From NCBI GenBank assembly GCA_963678085.1, contig OY782680.1, positions 1,302,001 to 1,366,000 of the forward strand: 64,000 nucleotides of DNA, in the 5' to 3' direction. Positions within the stretch are counted from its first letter, which is position 1. Every line of letters starts with the position of its first letter. Made by a program: the position numbers and the translations under genes. Below, in pieces: positions 16,457 through 25,933 of this stretch. A model generated the notes under the pieces. That model was given only the letters and a program-made list of their open reading frames with translations. It was not told where the DNA came from and searched no databases. This DNA is from Aliishimia sp963678085 (GTDB taxonomy: Bacteria > Pseudomonadota > Alphaproteobacteria > Rhodobacterales > Rhodobacteraceae).

Positions 16457-19400
16457 TCACTCCGATATTGTGAGAGTTGCAAACGGGCCTGGCCCGAACG
16501 TGTCTGAGAGTTGCGCCACCGCCACGCGAAACGGCGCGGCGAGGCCATCATTTGCGCGCATCAAAGCGCTATAGGTGAGCTGGCGCTCAGTGGTCTCGAT
16601 CTGGCGCAAGGGCGCGCCTTCTGGGCCGATTTCCACCAGGTAGCGCTCAGCCTCAGCCATTTGTGGCTCTGCGCCAGAGCTGGGCCAGGCATTGACCGCA
16701 AGGCGGGTGCGCGGCTGCCAGCTCAAGCTAAGATCACCCGCAGCCGAGCGGGCCTTGAAATGCGCCGGGCGAAAGAGCCGCCGCCCAAGCCCGGTGCCGG
16801 TATGGCGGCGCAGAGCGTGGGTGCTGAGATCGCGATTTACCGCCCCGATGCGATACCAAAGCGGGCGATCCAATTCTTGTGCGGCAAGGCTCAAAGGCTG
16901 CACCGCCTCATCCAAAACCACCACCTGCGCCCCGGCTGGCAAGGCCGCCTCGCATAAAGGATCACTGCCGCGTTGGCCCCGGAGCAAGCCCAAAAGCTGG
17001 AAAGTATCCGCGCCGGTTTGCACCGCCTCGCGAAACTGCACCACTTCCCAGCCCGCACCGTGATTGAGCGCCAAGCGGTTTTGCCCGGACAGCACATCCA
17101 GATCAGGCCGCCCAATCACCGCGCCCGAATAGAGCCGGATTTCCAGCGCACCAAGGGTCCAGACATAGGCGCGATCCGGGGGCAGCTCGGCCAAGGTTTC
17201 GCCAATGCTGGCGCGGGCGGTGAGGGTGAGCGGGCTTTGAAAGCCGCCCTCCTGGCTGGCCGAGCGGGCAGCCACAATCGACCCCGGCCAAGGCTGGGCA
17301 TGGGTTGCAATATAGCTATCCCAATCCTCACCTGTTTGCCCGGCGATCAGTGGCAATTCCAAAATGCGCGAAAGTACTTCGCTTGATGCGCGCACCGAAA
17401 CGCCCTGGGCTTGGCGCAAAACCCGCCCCGTTCCGCCAAAGGCCCCAGCATTATAGGAGCGCGCCTCAACGGTCTTTTCCACCCCGTCAATCACCCGCTC
17501 TACCAGCATAAGCCGCGCGGGCTCAGCGCCGATTTGCACCGGCACCAAGACGCCAGGGCGCACATCCGTGAAGCTGCGCGGCAGTTTAAACGTGATCGTC
17601 TCACGCCCATCTGCGGCAGTGCGAATAAGGCGCTCAGCGGCGGCGCTGCCCCGGTCAAAATCCATCACCAAAGGCAAAGAGGCGCTGGCAACGCCCTTTT
17701 CCGGCCCGGCCCCGATCATGGCGCGGGAGGCGGCGCTTTCATAGCTGCCCGAGCCATTGCGGAATTGCAAAATCGCCGCGCCCGCCACATCTTCCAGCGC
17801 CGATCTGGTGGCGGTGAAGGGCGCACCTTGCGGAACATCCACCATCAACTCCTTCGGGATCACAGGGCGAGAAATCGCCGCCGCGCGCGCTTCAAAATGC
17901 AGCTTGCCGCCCAGCTCATAGCCTTGCAGGCTGAGCCCAATCTCCAAGGGCTGGGTGTAGCTGCGAAAGCCAATGGGACCGGCAGCCGGGTAGCCATCGG
18001 CCTGCCCATAGGCGCGGCTCATATCCAGATCGGCCTCGGTGAGCGCATGCTTTTCGGTCAGGCGACGGATCGAGGCCTCAGCCGCCGGGGCCGTGCCCGC
18101 GCGCCCATTGAGCCAATGGCCCAGCATCCAATCTTGCCCATCGGCCCAGATCGCGCTGAAATTGGGAAATTCCGGCCAAGGGCGCGCATCCCAAGCCCAG
18201 ATCTGGATATCTTGCAGATTGACCGCCGCGCCGCCATGATCGCGCCACCACTCCAAGCTGGCGCGCAAAAACTGGCGCTGCATGAAATCATCGCGCAGCC
18301 CCGAGGAGAACCAAGGCAGGCTATTTTCCGAGGACAGGCTGGCGGAAAACACATTGGGGCGATTAGCGCCAAAATCCACCGCCGGGCAGCCCAGCTCGGT
18401 AAACCAAACCGGCTTTGATCCGGGTTGCCAAGCGGTCGGGGCCTCCTCGCGAACCCCGCCAGGGCGATTGTGATGCGCATTGGCCTGCCAGTCGCGAATG
18501 GCTTTTTGCCGATAGACCCAAGGCTCCCCATAAGCGCCATCGCTGATAGGCGTGCGGGTTTGGGTGTCGCGATCTGCGGCGCTGGCATAATACCAATCCC
18601 AATATTCGCCGCCCTCGATATTGGCTTTGAGATAGTCGATATTGTAGGGCGAGGTGATGCCGAGCTCATCGCTATAATCGGCATGGGTCTTGCCCGCGCG
18701 CCAATCGGAGAGCGGTAAATAATTGTCAATGCCCACAAAATCGAGATTATCATCGGACCAAAGCGGATCGAGATGAAAGTAAACTTCGCCATTGTCGCGA
18801 TGCGAGTGATATTCCGACCAATCCGCCGCATAGCCGATCTCAGCATTTGGCAGTACGGATTTTACATCGCCTGCCAGGGTCTTTAGCGCGCTGACAAAAG
18901 GATACTGCCCCGGCGCATCGGGGCTCATGGACAGCCCGCGCATCTCGGTGCCGATCAAGAACGCATCCACCCCGCCTGCCACTTTGGCAAGATGCGCCAG
19001 ATGCAAGATAAAGCGGCGAAAGCGCCACTCATCCGGGCCATTATAGCTGACCGCATCCGCTCCGGCACTGAAGTCACCAGGCGCGGCGCTGCCCATAAAG
19101 GCGGCGATCTCAGCGCTGGTATTTTGATCAACGCGCGGTTTGATGCGCCCGCGCCACGGATAGGCCCCTTGTACGCCCTCGCCGCTGGGATTGGGCAGGC
19201 TTTGATCATGGCTGATATCCATCATGATAAAGGGGTAAAGCACCACACGATGGCCGCGCGCGCGCAGATCGGCAATGGCCTCAATCACCGTATTATCAGA
19301 GGGGCTGGAGCCATAGGCAGGCCGCCCGGTGGGGGCCAGGGAAATCACATTAGCTTGATCTCGGCTGAGCCCGCCTGCGCGCCAAGCGGTGCTGGTGGTT

Positions 19401-20329
19401 TTGCCCGCAATCTCAACACGCGGTTCAATCTCGCACAGCCCGGCGCGCAGATCCGTGCCAAACCAAGCCACAACCAGGCTGACCGTGTTGGCATTGGGCA
19501 AAATTGCCCCGAGTTGATCCAGCGAGATTTGCCAGTCAGAAACCTTGGCATGGCGCGCGGCATTTTCCGGCTTATCGGCAATCACCTCGCCTGCGCTATT
19601 GCTCTGGGTGGAAGTGACCGGCGTTGGTGAATAGCCCCATTCGGTGGAGCCAGGGATGAGATTGACCCCGGTGATCAACTCCTCCATCTCGCCTGCGCGC
19701 CCCCAAATCTCAACCTTGATTTGTGGCACGCGATTGCCGTAATCGGTGAGCGCAAGATCCTCAAACACCATGTAAGCAGTGCCGCGATAGGCAGGCGCGG
19801 CCCCCTCAACGGCGACAATCAGCGGATCAGGCTCTTGGGTCTCATCGCCCGAATAAAACCGCACCCGGCCTTGATTGATCATATCAGACAGATCCACCAA
19901 ACGCCCATCGGCCCAGATCCGACCATAATGCAACAAAGGGCCTTCGCCCAACGAGATCGCAAAACTGGCGCTATAGCTGTAGGTGGTGCTTTCAACCGAT
20001 TGCGCGCCCTTGCCGGAACCCACATTCTGCGTGCTGGTATTCACGGTTTCTTTCAGCTTTGCGGCCCAAATCACCTCGCCCGCCACCGCCGCGCGCCCAC
20101 AGATATCGGCCAAAGGCGCGCCCTCCTGGCTGGTCATAACGTCCAGATTATCCAGGCGCGGGCCTTCTTGCTTGACCGAGCCGGTGCCGCCCATCAGTTT
20201 TTGATCCACCGCGCGCCCCAAAGCGGCCCCGACGCCCTGGCCGATCACGGCAGCAGACACGCCCAGCAAAGTGCCCCCCAAAGAGGCTCCAATCGCTTGA
20301 CCTGCAAGCGCTAAAAGCATTGTTGCCAT
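16457..20329 (-). CDS. GTA-like megatron / host specificity protein (gp15-type)
   Basis: A 1290-residue protein, the largest of the phage. It begins with glycine/alanine-rich hydrophobic segments (LALAGQAIGASLGGTLLG), then contains the GTA TIM-barrel glycoside-hydrolase-like domain (region with VSLVVAWFGTDLRAG, GYAADWSEYHSHRD and WYDYYASAADRD-like motifs around residues 280-720) and a phage-tail domain with FN3-like C-terminal part. It corresponds to Rhodobacter GTA gp15, which forms the tail spike and recognises the cell envelope. I use the ATG at 20329, 4 bases after the peptidase gene stop. The alternative start at 20371 would overlap that gene. Confidence 0.85.
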   Translation of the reverse strand: MATMLLALAGQAIGASLGGTLLGVSAAVIGQGVGAALGRAVDQKLMGGTGSVKQEGPRLDNLDVMTSQEGAPLADICGRAAVAGEVIWAAKLKETVNTSTQNVGSGKGAQSVESTTYSYSASFAISLGEGPLLHYGRIWADGRLVDLSDMINQGRVRFYSGDETQEPDPLIVAVEGAAPAYRGTAYMVFEDLALTDYGNRVPQIKVEIWGRAGEMEELITGVNLIPGSTEWGYSPTPVTSTQSNSAGEVIADKPENAARHAKVSDWQISLDQLGAILPNANTVSLVVAWFGTDLRAGLCEIEPRVEIAGKTTSTAWRAGGLSRDQANVISLAPTGRPAYGSSPSDNTVIEAIADLRARGHRVVLYPFIMMDISHDQSLPNPSGEGVQGAYPWRGRIKPRVDQNTSAEIAAFMGSAAPGDFSAGADAVSYNGPDEWRFRRFILHLAHLAKVAGGVDAFLIGTEMRGLSMSPDAPGQYPFVSALKTLAGDVKSVLPNAEIGYAADWSEYHSHRDNGEVYFHLDPLWSDDNLDFVGIDNYLPLSDWRAGKTHADYSDELGITSPYNIDYLKANIEGGEYWDWYYASAADRDTQTRTPISDGAYGEPWVYRQKAIRDWQANAHHNRPGGVREEAPTAWQPGSKPVWFTELGCPAVDFGANRPNVFSASLSSENSLPWFSSGLRDDFMQRQFLRASLEWWRDHGGAAVNLQDIQIWAWDARPWPEFPNFSAIWADGQDWMLGHWLNGRAGTAPAAEASIRRLTEKHALTEADLDMSRAYGQADGYPAAGPIGFRSYTQPLEIGLSLQGYELGGKLHFEARAAAISRPVIPKELMVDVPQGAPFTATRSALEDVAGAAILQFRNGSGSYESAASRAMIGAGPEKGVASASLPLVMDFDRGSAAAERLIRTAADGRETITFKLPRSFTDVRPGVLVPVQIGAEPARLMLVERVIDGVEKTVEARSYNAGAFGGTGRVLRQAQGVSVRASSEVLSRILELPLIAGQTGEDWDSYIATHAQPWPGSIVAARSASQEGGFQSPLTLTARASIGETLAELPPDRAYVWTLGALEIRLYSGAVIGRPDLDVLSGQNRLALNHGAGWEVVQFREAVQTGADTFQLLGLLRGQRGSDPLCEAALPAGAQVVVLDEAVQPLSLAAQELDRPLWYRIGAVNRDLSTHALRRHTGTGLGRRLFRPAHFKARSAAGDLSLSWQPRTRLAVNAWPSSGAEPQMAEAERYLVEIGPEGAPLRQIETTERQLTYSALMRANDGLAAPFRVAVAQLSDTFGPGPFATLTISE

Positions 20330-20333
20330 GAGG

Positions 20334-20972
20334 TTACTCCACGCATTCAATATTGGGATAGATGGGATCAAGCAGGGCCAAAGCGGCGGCGCGGCTTGGT
20401 AAAAGCCCTGATTGGGCGAGCTTTTCGCCGGTGATCATTTCGGTGATTTCATAGCGCGCGCGCCGCCCCTCGGGGTAAATCACCGCCAGGCAGTTTTCGG
20501 CAGTGAGGGATGCAGGGCCAGTGGCGCAGCCCGGCGCGGCAGGAAAATTCCAAACACTTGAAATCATGCGACCTTTGAGCGGCGCGCTCTCAGCAACCCC
20601 GCCTTTTTCTGCGGCATGAATAAGCGTGCTGCCGCTCCAAATCCCCACATGGGCAGCTTTGATCGGGCCAATTGCCAGGGTCACAATTGAACCGGGCGTG
20701 GGGGTTTTGGCACGAATTGCCAGGCGCTCAAGGCTTTGCAGGATCGGGTTTTCATCGACGCGCGCCCAATCTTCACGCCAGCGCGGCGGGGTGAGGCTTT
20801 GGCCCGTCAGCTCAGCCCAAACCCCGCGCAACAGCCCCACGCAATCGGCCCGAACCCCGCGCAAAGCGGTGCGCGGCGCAAAAGGCGTGCCAATCCAAGC
20901 GCGCGCATGGGCGAGGATCAAAGCGGGGTTCAAAATATCAGTCAAAGCGGCTGCCCCCATCCAAATTGGCAT
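20334..20972 (-). CDS. NlpC/P60-type tail-tip peptidase (GTA gp14-like)
   Basis: A cysteine peptidase of up to 212 residues. The catalytic cysteine lies in RADCVGLLRG (about residue 44) and the histidine in KAAHVGIWSG (about residue 108), as in NlpC/P60 enzymes that cut peptidoglycan stem peptides during DNA entry. In the RcGTA tail the same enzyme sits between hub and megatron genes, as here. The ATG at 20972 overlaps the previous gene by 35 bases; a TTG at 20945 preceded by GGGGG is a good alternative start. Confidence 0.83.
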   Translation of the reverse strand: MPIWMGAAALTDILNPALILAHARAWIGTPFAPRTALRGVRADCVGLLRGVWAELTGQSLTPPRWREDWARVDENPILQSLERLAIRAKTPTPGSIVTLAIGPIKAAHVGIWSGSTLIHAAEKGGVAESAPLKGRMISSVWNFPAAPGCATGPASLTAENCLAVIYPEGRRARYEITEMITGEKLAQSGLLPSRAAALALLDPIYPNIECVE

Positions 20973-21813
20973 CCCCGCTCACCGCATATTCACCTGCGAA
21001 GGTCTCGCCGGGCATATGCGGAAAGCCACGAAAGTTGAGCAGATTGTCAAAACGCGCCGCGCAAGTGGCAGCGGTGCGATCACAACCCGCAATGACGTCA
21101 AGCGTATCGCCGGGCGCGATGGCAAATTGCGGCGCGGCCCAAAGGGAAAGCCGCGTGCGCTCCCCCTCACCCCGTGCAATGCGCAGATTGCCCGAAAGCC
21201 CGGCGTTTGCGCCAGAAAGCCATTGCAAGGTGCCCCGATCAAAATCGCTTGGCACCCGGCCCTCAAAGCCGCTCACAATCACTTCAAGGTCAGAGACGCT
21301 GATAACCGTGGCGGTCACGCGCCAATTGGTCAGATCCAGATTGCAGCGATTATCCCCAAGACGCGGCGCATCGCAAAGCGTAGTGTGAACGCGCCCCTCC
21401 GCCACATCAAGCGTGGCCGCCAGCGAGCGCAGCTCAGCGCGAAACCCCAAAGAGCCGCGCTCCACCTGGCCGATTGAATAGCGCCCCAAAAGCGCGCGGA
21501 TCTCAGGGTTGCTCCAATCCACATCATAAACCCACACCGATGCGCCATCATAAACCCCTGCAATCAAATCACTTTCGGTGATCGCCTCAGCGGAAAGCGC
21601 ACCTTGCACATCCAGCTCATCGGGGGCGAGCCCAACGCTAGCGCTGGCCTCAGAGGCAGAAAGCGCGGCGCTTGCCAGATGGGTCACGCCTTCAAAGACC
21701 ACATCCGTGTCATGATCGGTGAACCCCATCACCTGCCCATCGCCGCGAATAATGCGAAAACAGCGGCACAAAGTTGTAGAGCCCGATCGCAGGGCTTCAG
21801 AATAGCTTGTCAT
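20938..21813 (-). CDS. DUF2163 tail hub protein (GTA gp13-like)
   Basis: A 291-residue protein with an N-terminal DUF2163 region (TTLCRCFRIIRGDGQVMGFTDHD) and a C-terminal phage-BR0599-type region containing cysteines spaced as in the iron-sulphur-binding hub of RcGTA (CDAPRLGDNRCNLD, then GCDRTAATCAARFDN). These four cysteines probably bind a metal or Fe-S cluster. The ending FRGFPHMPGE is also typical. It lies in the conserved order gp12-gp13-gp14-gp15. Confidence 0.85.
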   Translation of the reverse strand: MTSYSEALRSGSTTLCRCFRIIRGDGQVMGFTDHDTDVVFEGVTHLASAALSASEASASVGLAPDELDVQGALSAEAITESDLIAGVYDGASVWVYDVDWSNPEIRALLGRYSIGQVERGSLGFRAELRSLAATLDVAEGRVHTTLCDAPRLGDNRCNLDLTNWRVTATVISVSDLEVIVSGFEGRVPSDFDRGTLQWLSGANAGLSGNLRIARGEGERTRLSLWAAPQFAIAPGDTLDVIAGCDRTAATCAARFDNLLNFRGFPHMPGETFAGEYAVSGDANLDGGSRFD

Positions 21814-21825
21814 GAGAAACCTCGT

Positions 21826-22467
21826 TTAATCTAAACGCACTTCGGTTAGGGTGATGTCGGGGGCTTGGCCTGCGCCGCTGTGGGTTTCGTTAAAATAGGC
21901 CCATTGCACCGAAAGCGTGGATTGATCGAAGCGCACCGGCACATCGAATGTATATCCGGCAGTAATAGGCGCGCCAATTGCGGGCGGGCTATCAAAGAGA
22001 ATACGCCCGCCCATCGGGGACAGGGAATAGCCGCTATTGATTTCAACCCCATCAACGGCAACTCGCAAAGTGTTTTGATGGGGCAGTGAGATCGGGCGAA
22101 TATAGGGGTTTACCTGCCCATAGCGTTTGGTGATTTGGAATTCGGTTTCAATTCCGTCGCCAATTCCAATCTGTTGATCAAAGGGGGTAAGTGCCGCGCC
22201 CGGCTCGCCGCTGCGCCAATCAAGCCAGTCGCGGAAATGAAAGGAATTGGCCCGGCCCCGCACCTCTTCGAAAAGCGCAACGACCTTGGCCAAATCCGCC
22301 CCCGAGCGAATGCCCAAACCCGCCGCCCAAGAGCGCCGCGCATGCAGCCAACGCTGATTTGTCTCCTCATGCCCGCTCGCCAAGGTCACAACCTCATCCC
22401 GGCGCTCAAGCATAGCTTCACACCCCGCCGCAATATCGCGCGGGAACTCAATATTTAGATGCGCCAT
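21826..22467 (-). CDS. DUF2460 distal tail protein (GTA gp12-like)
   Basis: A 213-residue protein. The stretches FPRDIAAGCEAMLERRDEVV, RRSWAAGLGIRS and NSFHFRDWLDWRSG are characteristic of DUF2460, the distal tail protein that caps the tail tube and joins the baseplate. It lies between the tape measure gene and the hub gene, as expected. Length is normal. Confidence 0.87.
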   Translation of the reverse strand: MAHLNIEFPRDIAAGCEAMLERRDEVVTLASGHEETNQRWLHARRSWAAGLGIRSGADLAKVVALFEEVRGRANSFHFRDWLDWRSGEPGAALTPFDQQIGIGDGIETEFQITKRYGQVNPYIRPISLPHQNTLRVAVDGVEINSGYSLSPMGGRILFDSPPAIGAPITAGYTFDVPVRFDQSTLSVQWAYFNETHSGAGQAPDITLTEVRLD

Positions 22468-22488
22468 GAGGCCTCCTAATTTTCCAAC

Positions 22489-24432
22489 TTATGCCGCTCT
22501 TTGCCCTGCTGCGACGGCGCGTCCTATTTGGGCTCCGATTTGGGCGCGGGAGGCTGTGAAGGCGGTTGGGTTTGGGGTTTGGATATAGACATTGACCACC
22601 GGGGCCGATGCGGCTTGGCCTTTGCGGGTGACGTTGACCTCTTCACCTTCAGACAGGCGCAGGGCGGTGACGTTGCGATCAACCCCGGCGCGCCCTGAAA
22701 CGGTGAAATTGCCGCCTGTATCCAGGCCCAAAAGGCCACCCACCCAATTGCCCAAGCTGGCTCCGATGCCGTTCAAAAGACCGCCGCCTTGGGGGGATGC
22801 GCCGCCTATTGCCGGGCTGCCGAGCTGCGCAAAGGCCCCGTTTAGCCCGCCGCCCATGCGGTTGAAAACGTCCTGGATAATGCGATCCGCGTACGAGGCC
22901 CCGATATCGAGCAAGCTGCCCATAAAGCTTTTCCAAGTCAGTTTGCCTTGCGAGACCAGGTTGCCCAGGCTCTTGCCCACATCGCCCATGAGGCTCTTGA
23001 AGCTCTCATTCACCTGGCCCGTGGCGGTGTCGGTGGGTTTGACCATATTGCCGTTGAGCTGCGCAAAGCTTTGGCCGATTTCATCCACCAAATCAGGCAC
23101 CCACGAATTGCCAACCACCTTGTCATAAAGCCAGAAAAACTTGCCCTCTACCCAGTCTATTTTCTTGCCGACCGAGTCGATGATGCCGTTGAATTTCTCG
23201 GTGAGCCAGACGCCGACCTGCTCCACCGCTGCGCCGATGATTTGTGGAATGGCGGTGAAAACATCGCTGATTTTTGTGCGCAGCCAATCGCCCTTTTCGC
23301 CCACCAAATCAAAGCCGAGACGCGCCGCCGCCAAAGGGCCTTGCGCCAGCGCGCCAAAGATCGGGCCGAGCCAGCCCAGCTTTTCGCCCAAAAACGTGAG
23401 CGTGTTGGTGAATTTTTCGCTCAGCCAGCTGCCCAGCTCTTTGATGTGCGGCCAAAAGGCAACCACGGCGGCGGTGATGGCAGAAAAGCCCGCAATCGCG
23501 ATTGTGATGGGCGCGCCAATCGCGGCAATCCCGGCCACCAAGAGCCCAAAGGAGGCAATGAGGGGCGGCAGAGCCACGGCCAAGGCCCCCAGAATAACCG
23601 TGGCGCGCTGGCCCTCTGGTGACATATTTTGAAAGGCTTCGGCCAGGCTTTTCAGGGTGGGCAAAATCGCCTTGAGCGCATCGATTAACACGCTGCCCAC
23701 AACCTCTTTCACATCGCCCCAGGTGTTACGCCATTGATCCACAATGCCTGCGCCCACCTCAGCCGCCGCGCTGGCCTGACCGCCATAGGCGCTGGCGATC
23801 TCATCCAAGATCAGCTGTTGGGCGCGCGCGATTTGGCCGGTCTCGCTCAGCGCTTTGATCACGTCTTTTTGCTCCTCAGAAAAGGTCACACCGGCGCGGC
23901 TCAGCGCACTGAGGCCCGTTGCAGGATCATTCAGCGCCTTGCCCAGCATGATGGAGGCGCTTTGCAGATCCCCATCCAGAACGGTTGAGAGATCCAGCGC
24001 CGCCATTTGCGCGCCCTTAAACACATCGCCAGTGACGTTCTTAAAGGTTAAAAACTGCGCGGTGACTTTGTTCAAAATATCCTCATCGCCAAAGCGGGTG
24101 AGCCGTTGCAGGGCGCTGGCTTGGCTGTAAAGTTCCTCAGCGGTAAAGCCCGCTGCGCCGCCGGTGGCTTTGATCGCTTGGGCGACTTTGGCCTCGGCGC
24201 GCGCTTGCAAATCATAGGCATCAAGCGTGCCGCGAAACAGCGCCGCAACCCCTGCGCTTGCCACAGATCCGGCAACGCCAAAGCGCTGCATCGCGCGGCC
24301 CGCGCGGCGCATGCGCTCTTGCATCGAGGCGGCCACCCCTTCGGTTTCGCGCAGGCGTTTATTAACAGAGTCAAAGGCGGTGCCGGTCTTGTCACGGGCA
24401 AAAATGTTGAAAAACAGATCTTTAATCGCCAT
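22489..24432 (-). CDS. Tail tape measure protein
   Basis: A 647-residue protein. It starts MAIKDLFFNIFARDKTG, has a helical N-terminal half, a strongly hydrophobic central part (residues about 270-330, ATVILGALAVALPPLIASF and following) and a C-terminal region with a lambda gpH-like stretch. Tape measures set tail length at roughly 0.15 nm per residue, so a tail near 95-100 nm would be expected. I prefer the ATG at 24432; an in-frame ATG at 24450 overlaps the stop of the frameshifted chaperone. Its position right after the G/GT gene supports the call. Confidence 0.85.
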   Translation of the reverse strand: MAIKDLFFNIFARDKTGTAFDSVNKRLRETEGVAASMQERMRRAGRAMQRFGVAGSVASAGVAALFRGTLDAYDLQARAEAKVAQAIKATGGAAGFTAEELYSQASALQRLTRFGDEDILNKVTAQFLTFKNVTGDVFKGAQMAALDLSTVLDGDLQSASIMLGKALNDPATGLSALSRAGVTFSEEQKDVIKALSETGQIARAQQLILDEIASAYGGQASAAAEVGAGIVDQWRNTWGDVKEVVGSVLIDALKAILPTLKSLAEAFQNMSPEGQRATVILGALAVALPPLIASFGLLVAGIAAIGAPITIAIAGFSAITAAVVAFWPHIKELGSWLSEKFTNTLTFLGEKLGWLGPIFGALAQGPLAAARLGFDLVGEKGDWLRTKISDVFTAIPQIIGAAVEQVGVWLTEKFNGIIDSVGKKIDWVEGKFFWLYDKVVGNSWVPDLVDEIGQSFAQLNGNMVKPTDTATGQVNESFKSLMGDVGKSLGNLVSQGKLTWKSFMGSLLDIGASYADRIIQDVFNRMGGGLNGAFAQLGSPAIGGASPQGGGLLNGIGASLGNWVGGLLGLDTGGNFTVSGRAGVDRNVTALRLSEGEEVNVTRKGQAASAPVVNVYIQTPNPTAFTASRAQIGAQIGRAVAAGQRAA

Positions 24433-24449
24433 GGGGCACCGCCTTATCA

Positions 24450-24943
24450 TTAAGAGTTTTGCCGCTCCTGTGCCTCAAGGCGCAAGAACGCATCCCAGCC
24501 GCGCAGCTCTTCCAGGGGCAGATCCATGACCTGGCCCACAGATTTTCCCAGCCGCGCGGCTAATCGGTAAAGAAAGCGCAGATCGGGCTCTGCGCTTAGG
24601 AGTTTCCCAAATCATCGGGGTCTGAGACTTTCATAATCGCCGCCGCCATCTGGCCCAAAACCGCGCCGCTCACCTGCTCTGTGAGCGCTTGCACGGTGGC
24701 CGCGTTATCCTCAAAGAGCCGATTTCCGCCCATGTCTTTGGCCAGGTAAATCACGGTATAAAGCGTTAATTTCGCCTCATCCTCGCCCGCGCGGGCGCGC
24801 ACCGCTGCGGCCTCGCGATTGGTGGGGGGATCAAAGTAAATGGTGAAGGGCTCGCCATCAGCAGTTTTTATCCCCGGCACCTCGAAAAATTGGCCGCGCT
24901 GGCGTTCATAATGTGCGGTGAGAAGATCAAGTGCTTGGGTCAT
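24450..24943 (-). CDS. Tail assembly chaperone, GT fusion made by -1 frameshift
   Basis: If ribosomes slip back one base at 24602-24608, translation continues for 50 more codons to a stop at 24450-24452, giving a 164-residue fusion. The extension includes ARLGKSVGQVMDLPLEEL and RGWDAFLRLEA, a pattern like the T-domain/DUF4035 extension of other siphophages. The extension has no start codon of its own in a sensible place. Both forms are needed in lambda-type tails. The slip itself is predicted, not observed. Confidence 0.7.
24574..24608 (-). promoter_or_regulatory. Programmed -1 frameshift signal (slippery heptamer and stem-loop)
   Basis: The heptamer GGGAAAC is in the correct phase (G GGA AAC) three codons before the stop of the G form. 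Four bases later an 8-bp perfect stem AAGCGCAG/CTGCGCTT with an 8-base loop follows, a usual stimulator of slippage. Lambda uses GGGAAAG at the same place. Confidence 0.8.
24596..24943 (-). CDS. Tail assembly chaperone, short (G-like) form
   Basis: A 115-residue protein beginning MTQALDLLTAHYERQRGQFF, made in the zero frame and ending GNS. Its place between the tail tube and the tape measure and the frameshift signal at its 3' end identify it as the G-type tail assembly chaperone, which coats the tape measure during tail building. It starts directly after the tail-tube stop, so the genes are coupled. Confidence 0.75.
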   Translation of the reverse strand: MTQALDLLTAHYERQRGQFFEVPGIKTADGEPFTIYFDPPTNREAAAVRARAGEDEAKLTLYTVIYLAKDMGGNRLFEDNAATVQALTEQVSGAVLGQMAAAIMKVSDPDDLGNS

Positions 24944-25330
24944 TTACGCCACCGATGCGACCGCCAAGCCGCCCTGGTTTTGGAAGTTGATATTGAGGGT
25001 CGGGATGCCATCTTTGGAGCCCGAGCGTGACAGGCCGGTGATGATCACATTGCCGGAAAAATAGCCCGAGCCCGAGGCTTCGCCGCCAGGGTAAAGCTCG
25101 ATGGGGATTTCATCGCCAATGGTGATTGCATGCGAGGCATCACTGGGATCCAAATAGACCTCGCAAGCCCCGGTCCAGCGCTTCACGGTGGTGAAACTGG
25201 ATTCGTATTCATCCCCCATACCCCAGCCCGAAACGATATCGGCCTGCTCGTCGATATTCCAGTTTTGCACCGCGCCCATTTTGTCGCGCTCTGCGTTGAA
25301 ATAGACAACGCCATCTTTGCCTTTAAGCAT
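24944..25330 (-). CDS. Major tail tube protein
   Basis: A 128-residue protein starting MLKGKDGVVYF, with a strand-rich composition and the segment WTGACEVYLDPSDASH. The layout (small beta-barrel protein of 120-150 residues immediately before the G/GT chaperone) and the ending LNINFQNQGGLA fit the lambda gpV-like/GTA tail tube group. The ATG at 25330 has a GGAG site 7 bases upstream; a TTG two codons earlier is less likely. Polymerised rings of this protein form the tail. Confidence 0.75.
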   Translation of the reverse strand: MLKGKDGVVYFNAERDKMGAVQNWNIDEQADIVSGWGMGDEYESSFTTVKRWTGACEVYLDPSDASHAITIGDEIPIELYPGGEASGSGYFSGNVIITGLSRSGSKDGIPTLNINFQNQGGLAVASVA

Positions 25331-25354
25331 GTTCAATCTCCAATAAGAGCCGGA

Positions 25355-25633
25355 TCAGGCCTGTGCCATCCGGCTGAATTTCTGCGACCCTGTACCGCTG
25401 GCGCGCAGTGTAACGTGGTGGCCGATTTGCGGTTCAAAGCTAAGTTGCGCCGCCCCGATGCTGAGCACCGGAGAGACGCCATGAATGCCAGGGCCAGCCC
25501 CGGATGCGGCAGTGATTTGCGCGGCGGTGAAGATGCCAAGCAGCTCGATAGGCAGCTGAGGCGGGGCCTCATAGGTGACCAGCTCGCCAAAATCATCCAT
25601 GAACACCGCCCAATCTTGCGCAGTTTCGATCAT
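25355..25633 (-). CDS. Probable head-tail joining protein
   Basis: A 92-residue protein (MIETAQDWAVFMDDFGEL...) that overlaps the preceding membrane-protein gene by 4 bases and precedes the tail tube gene. Size and place match lambda FII-like head-tail connectors, which are small beta-rich proteins. I cannot identify a specific motif, so the call is mainly positional. Confidence 0.5.
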   Translation of the reverse strand: MIETAQDWAVFMDDFGELVTYEAPPQLPIELLGIFTAAQITAASGAGPGIHGVSPVLSIGAAQLSFEPQIGHHVTLRASGTGSQKFSRMAQA

Positions 25634-25881
25634 GGCTCTGGCCCTCTCGCGTCCAGATCTTCGGCGGCCTGCAAAAGCACCTCGGCCGGATCCAGCACGT
25701 TATGACCGCCCACCTTGTTGGGGGTCAGATAGACCGCCAGCCCGGTGATCAGCGAGACAAACGCCGCCAGCCCCCAGATGCCGGGGTGGTAAGAGGCGGT
25801 GAGGAATAGCTGCGCGACCAGCAGCGCAAGCGCCGAGGCCAGCGCCGCCATAAGCGCCTTGTAAAAATGTGAGATCATCAT
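25630..25881 (-). CDS. Two-helix membrane protein between capsid and connector genes
   Basis: An 83-residue protein with two transmembrane helices (MAALASALALLVAQLFL and IWGLAAFVSLITGLAVYL) and a short polar tail that carries the motif TPNKVGGHN. The ATG at 25881 follows an AAAGGA site by 7 bases. It lies where lambda-like phages normally have only connector genes, so it could be a holin displaced into the head region, or a membrane protein of unknown role. No close family is recognised. Confidence 0.55.
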   Translation of the reverse strand: MMISHFYKALMAALASALALLVAQLFLTASYHPGIWGLAAFVSLITGLAVYLTPNKVGGHNVLDPAEVLLQAAEDLDARGPEP

Positions 25882-25933
25882 CAGATCATCCTTTGAAAAA
25901 AGGGCCTTTGAGCGGATCAAAGGCCCATCTGGG

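Noticed and set aside
17411..18418. Plus-strand frame of 335 residues
   Set aside because: It is a shadow of the megatron gene in GC-rich DNA; composition (Arg, Ala, His) and lack of a ribosome site argue against translation.
24450..24602. Chaperone extension as a separate gene with its own start
   Set aside because: No start codon with a ribosome site lies in that frame near its beginning; the slippery heptamer explains it better.
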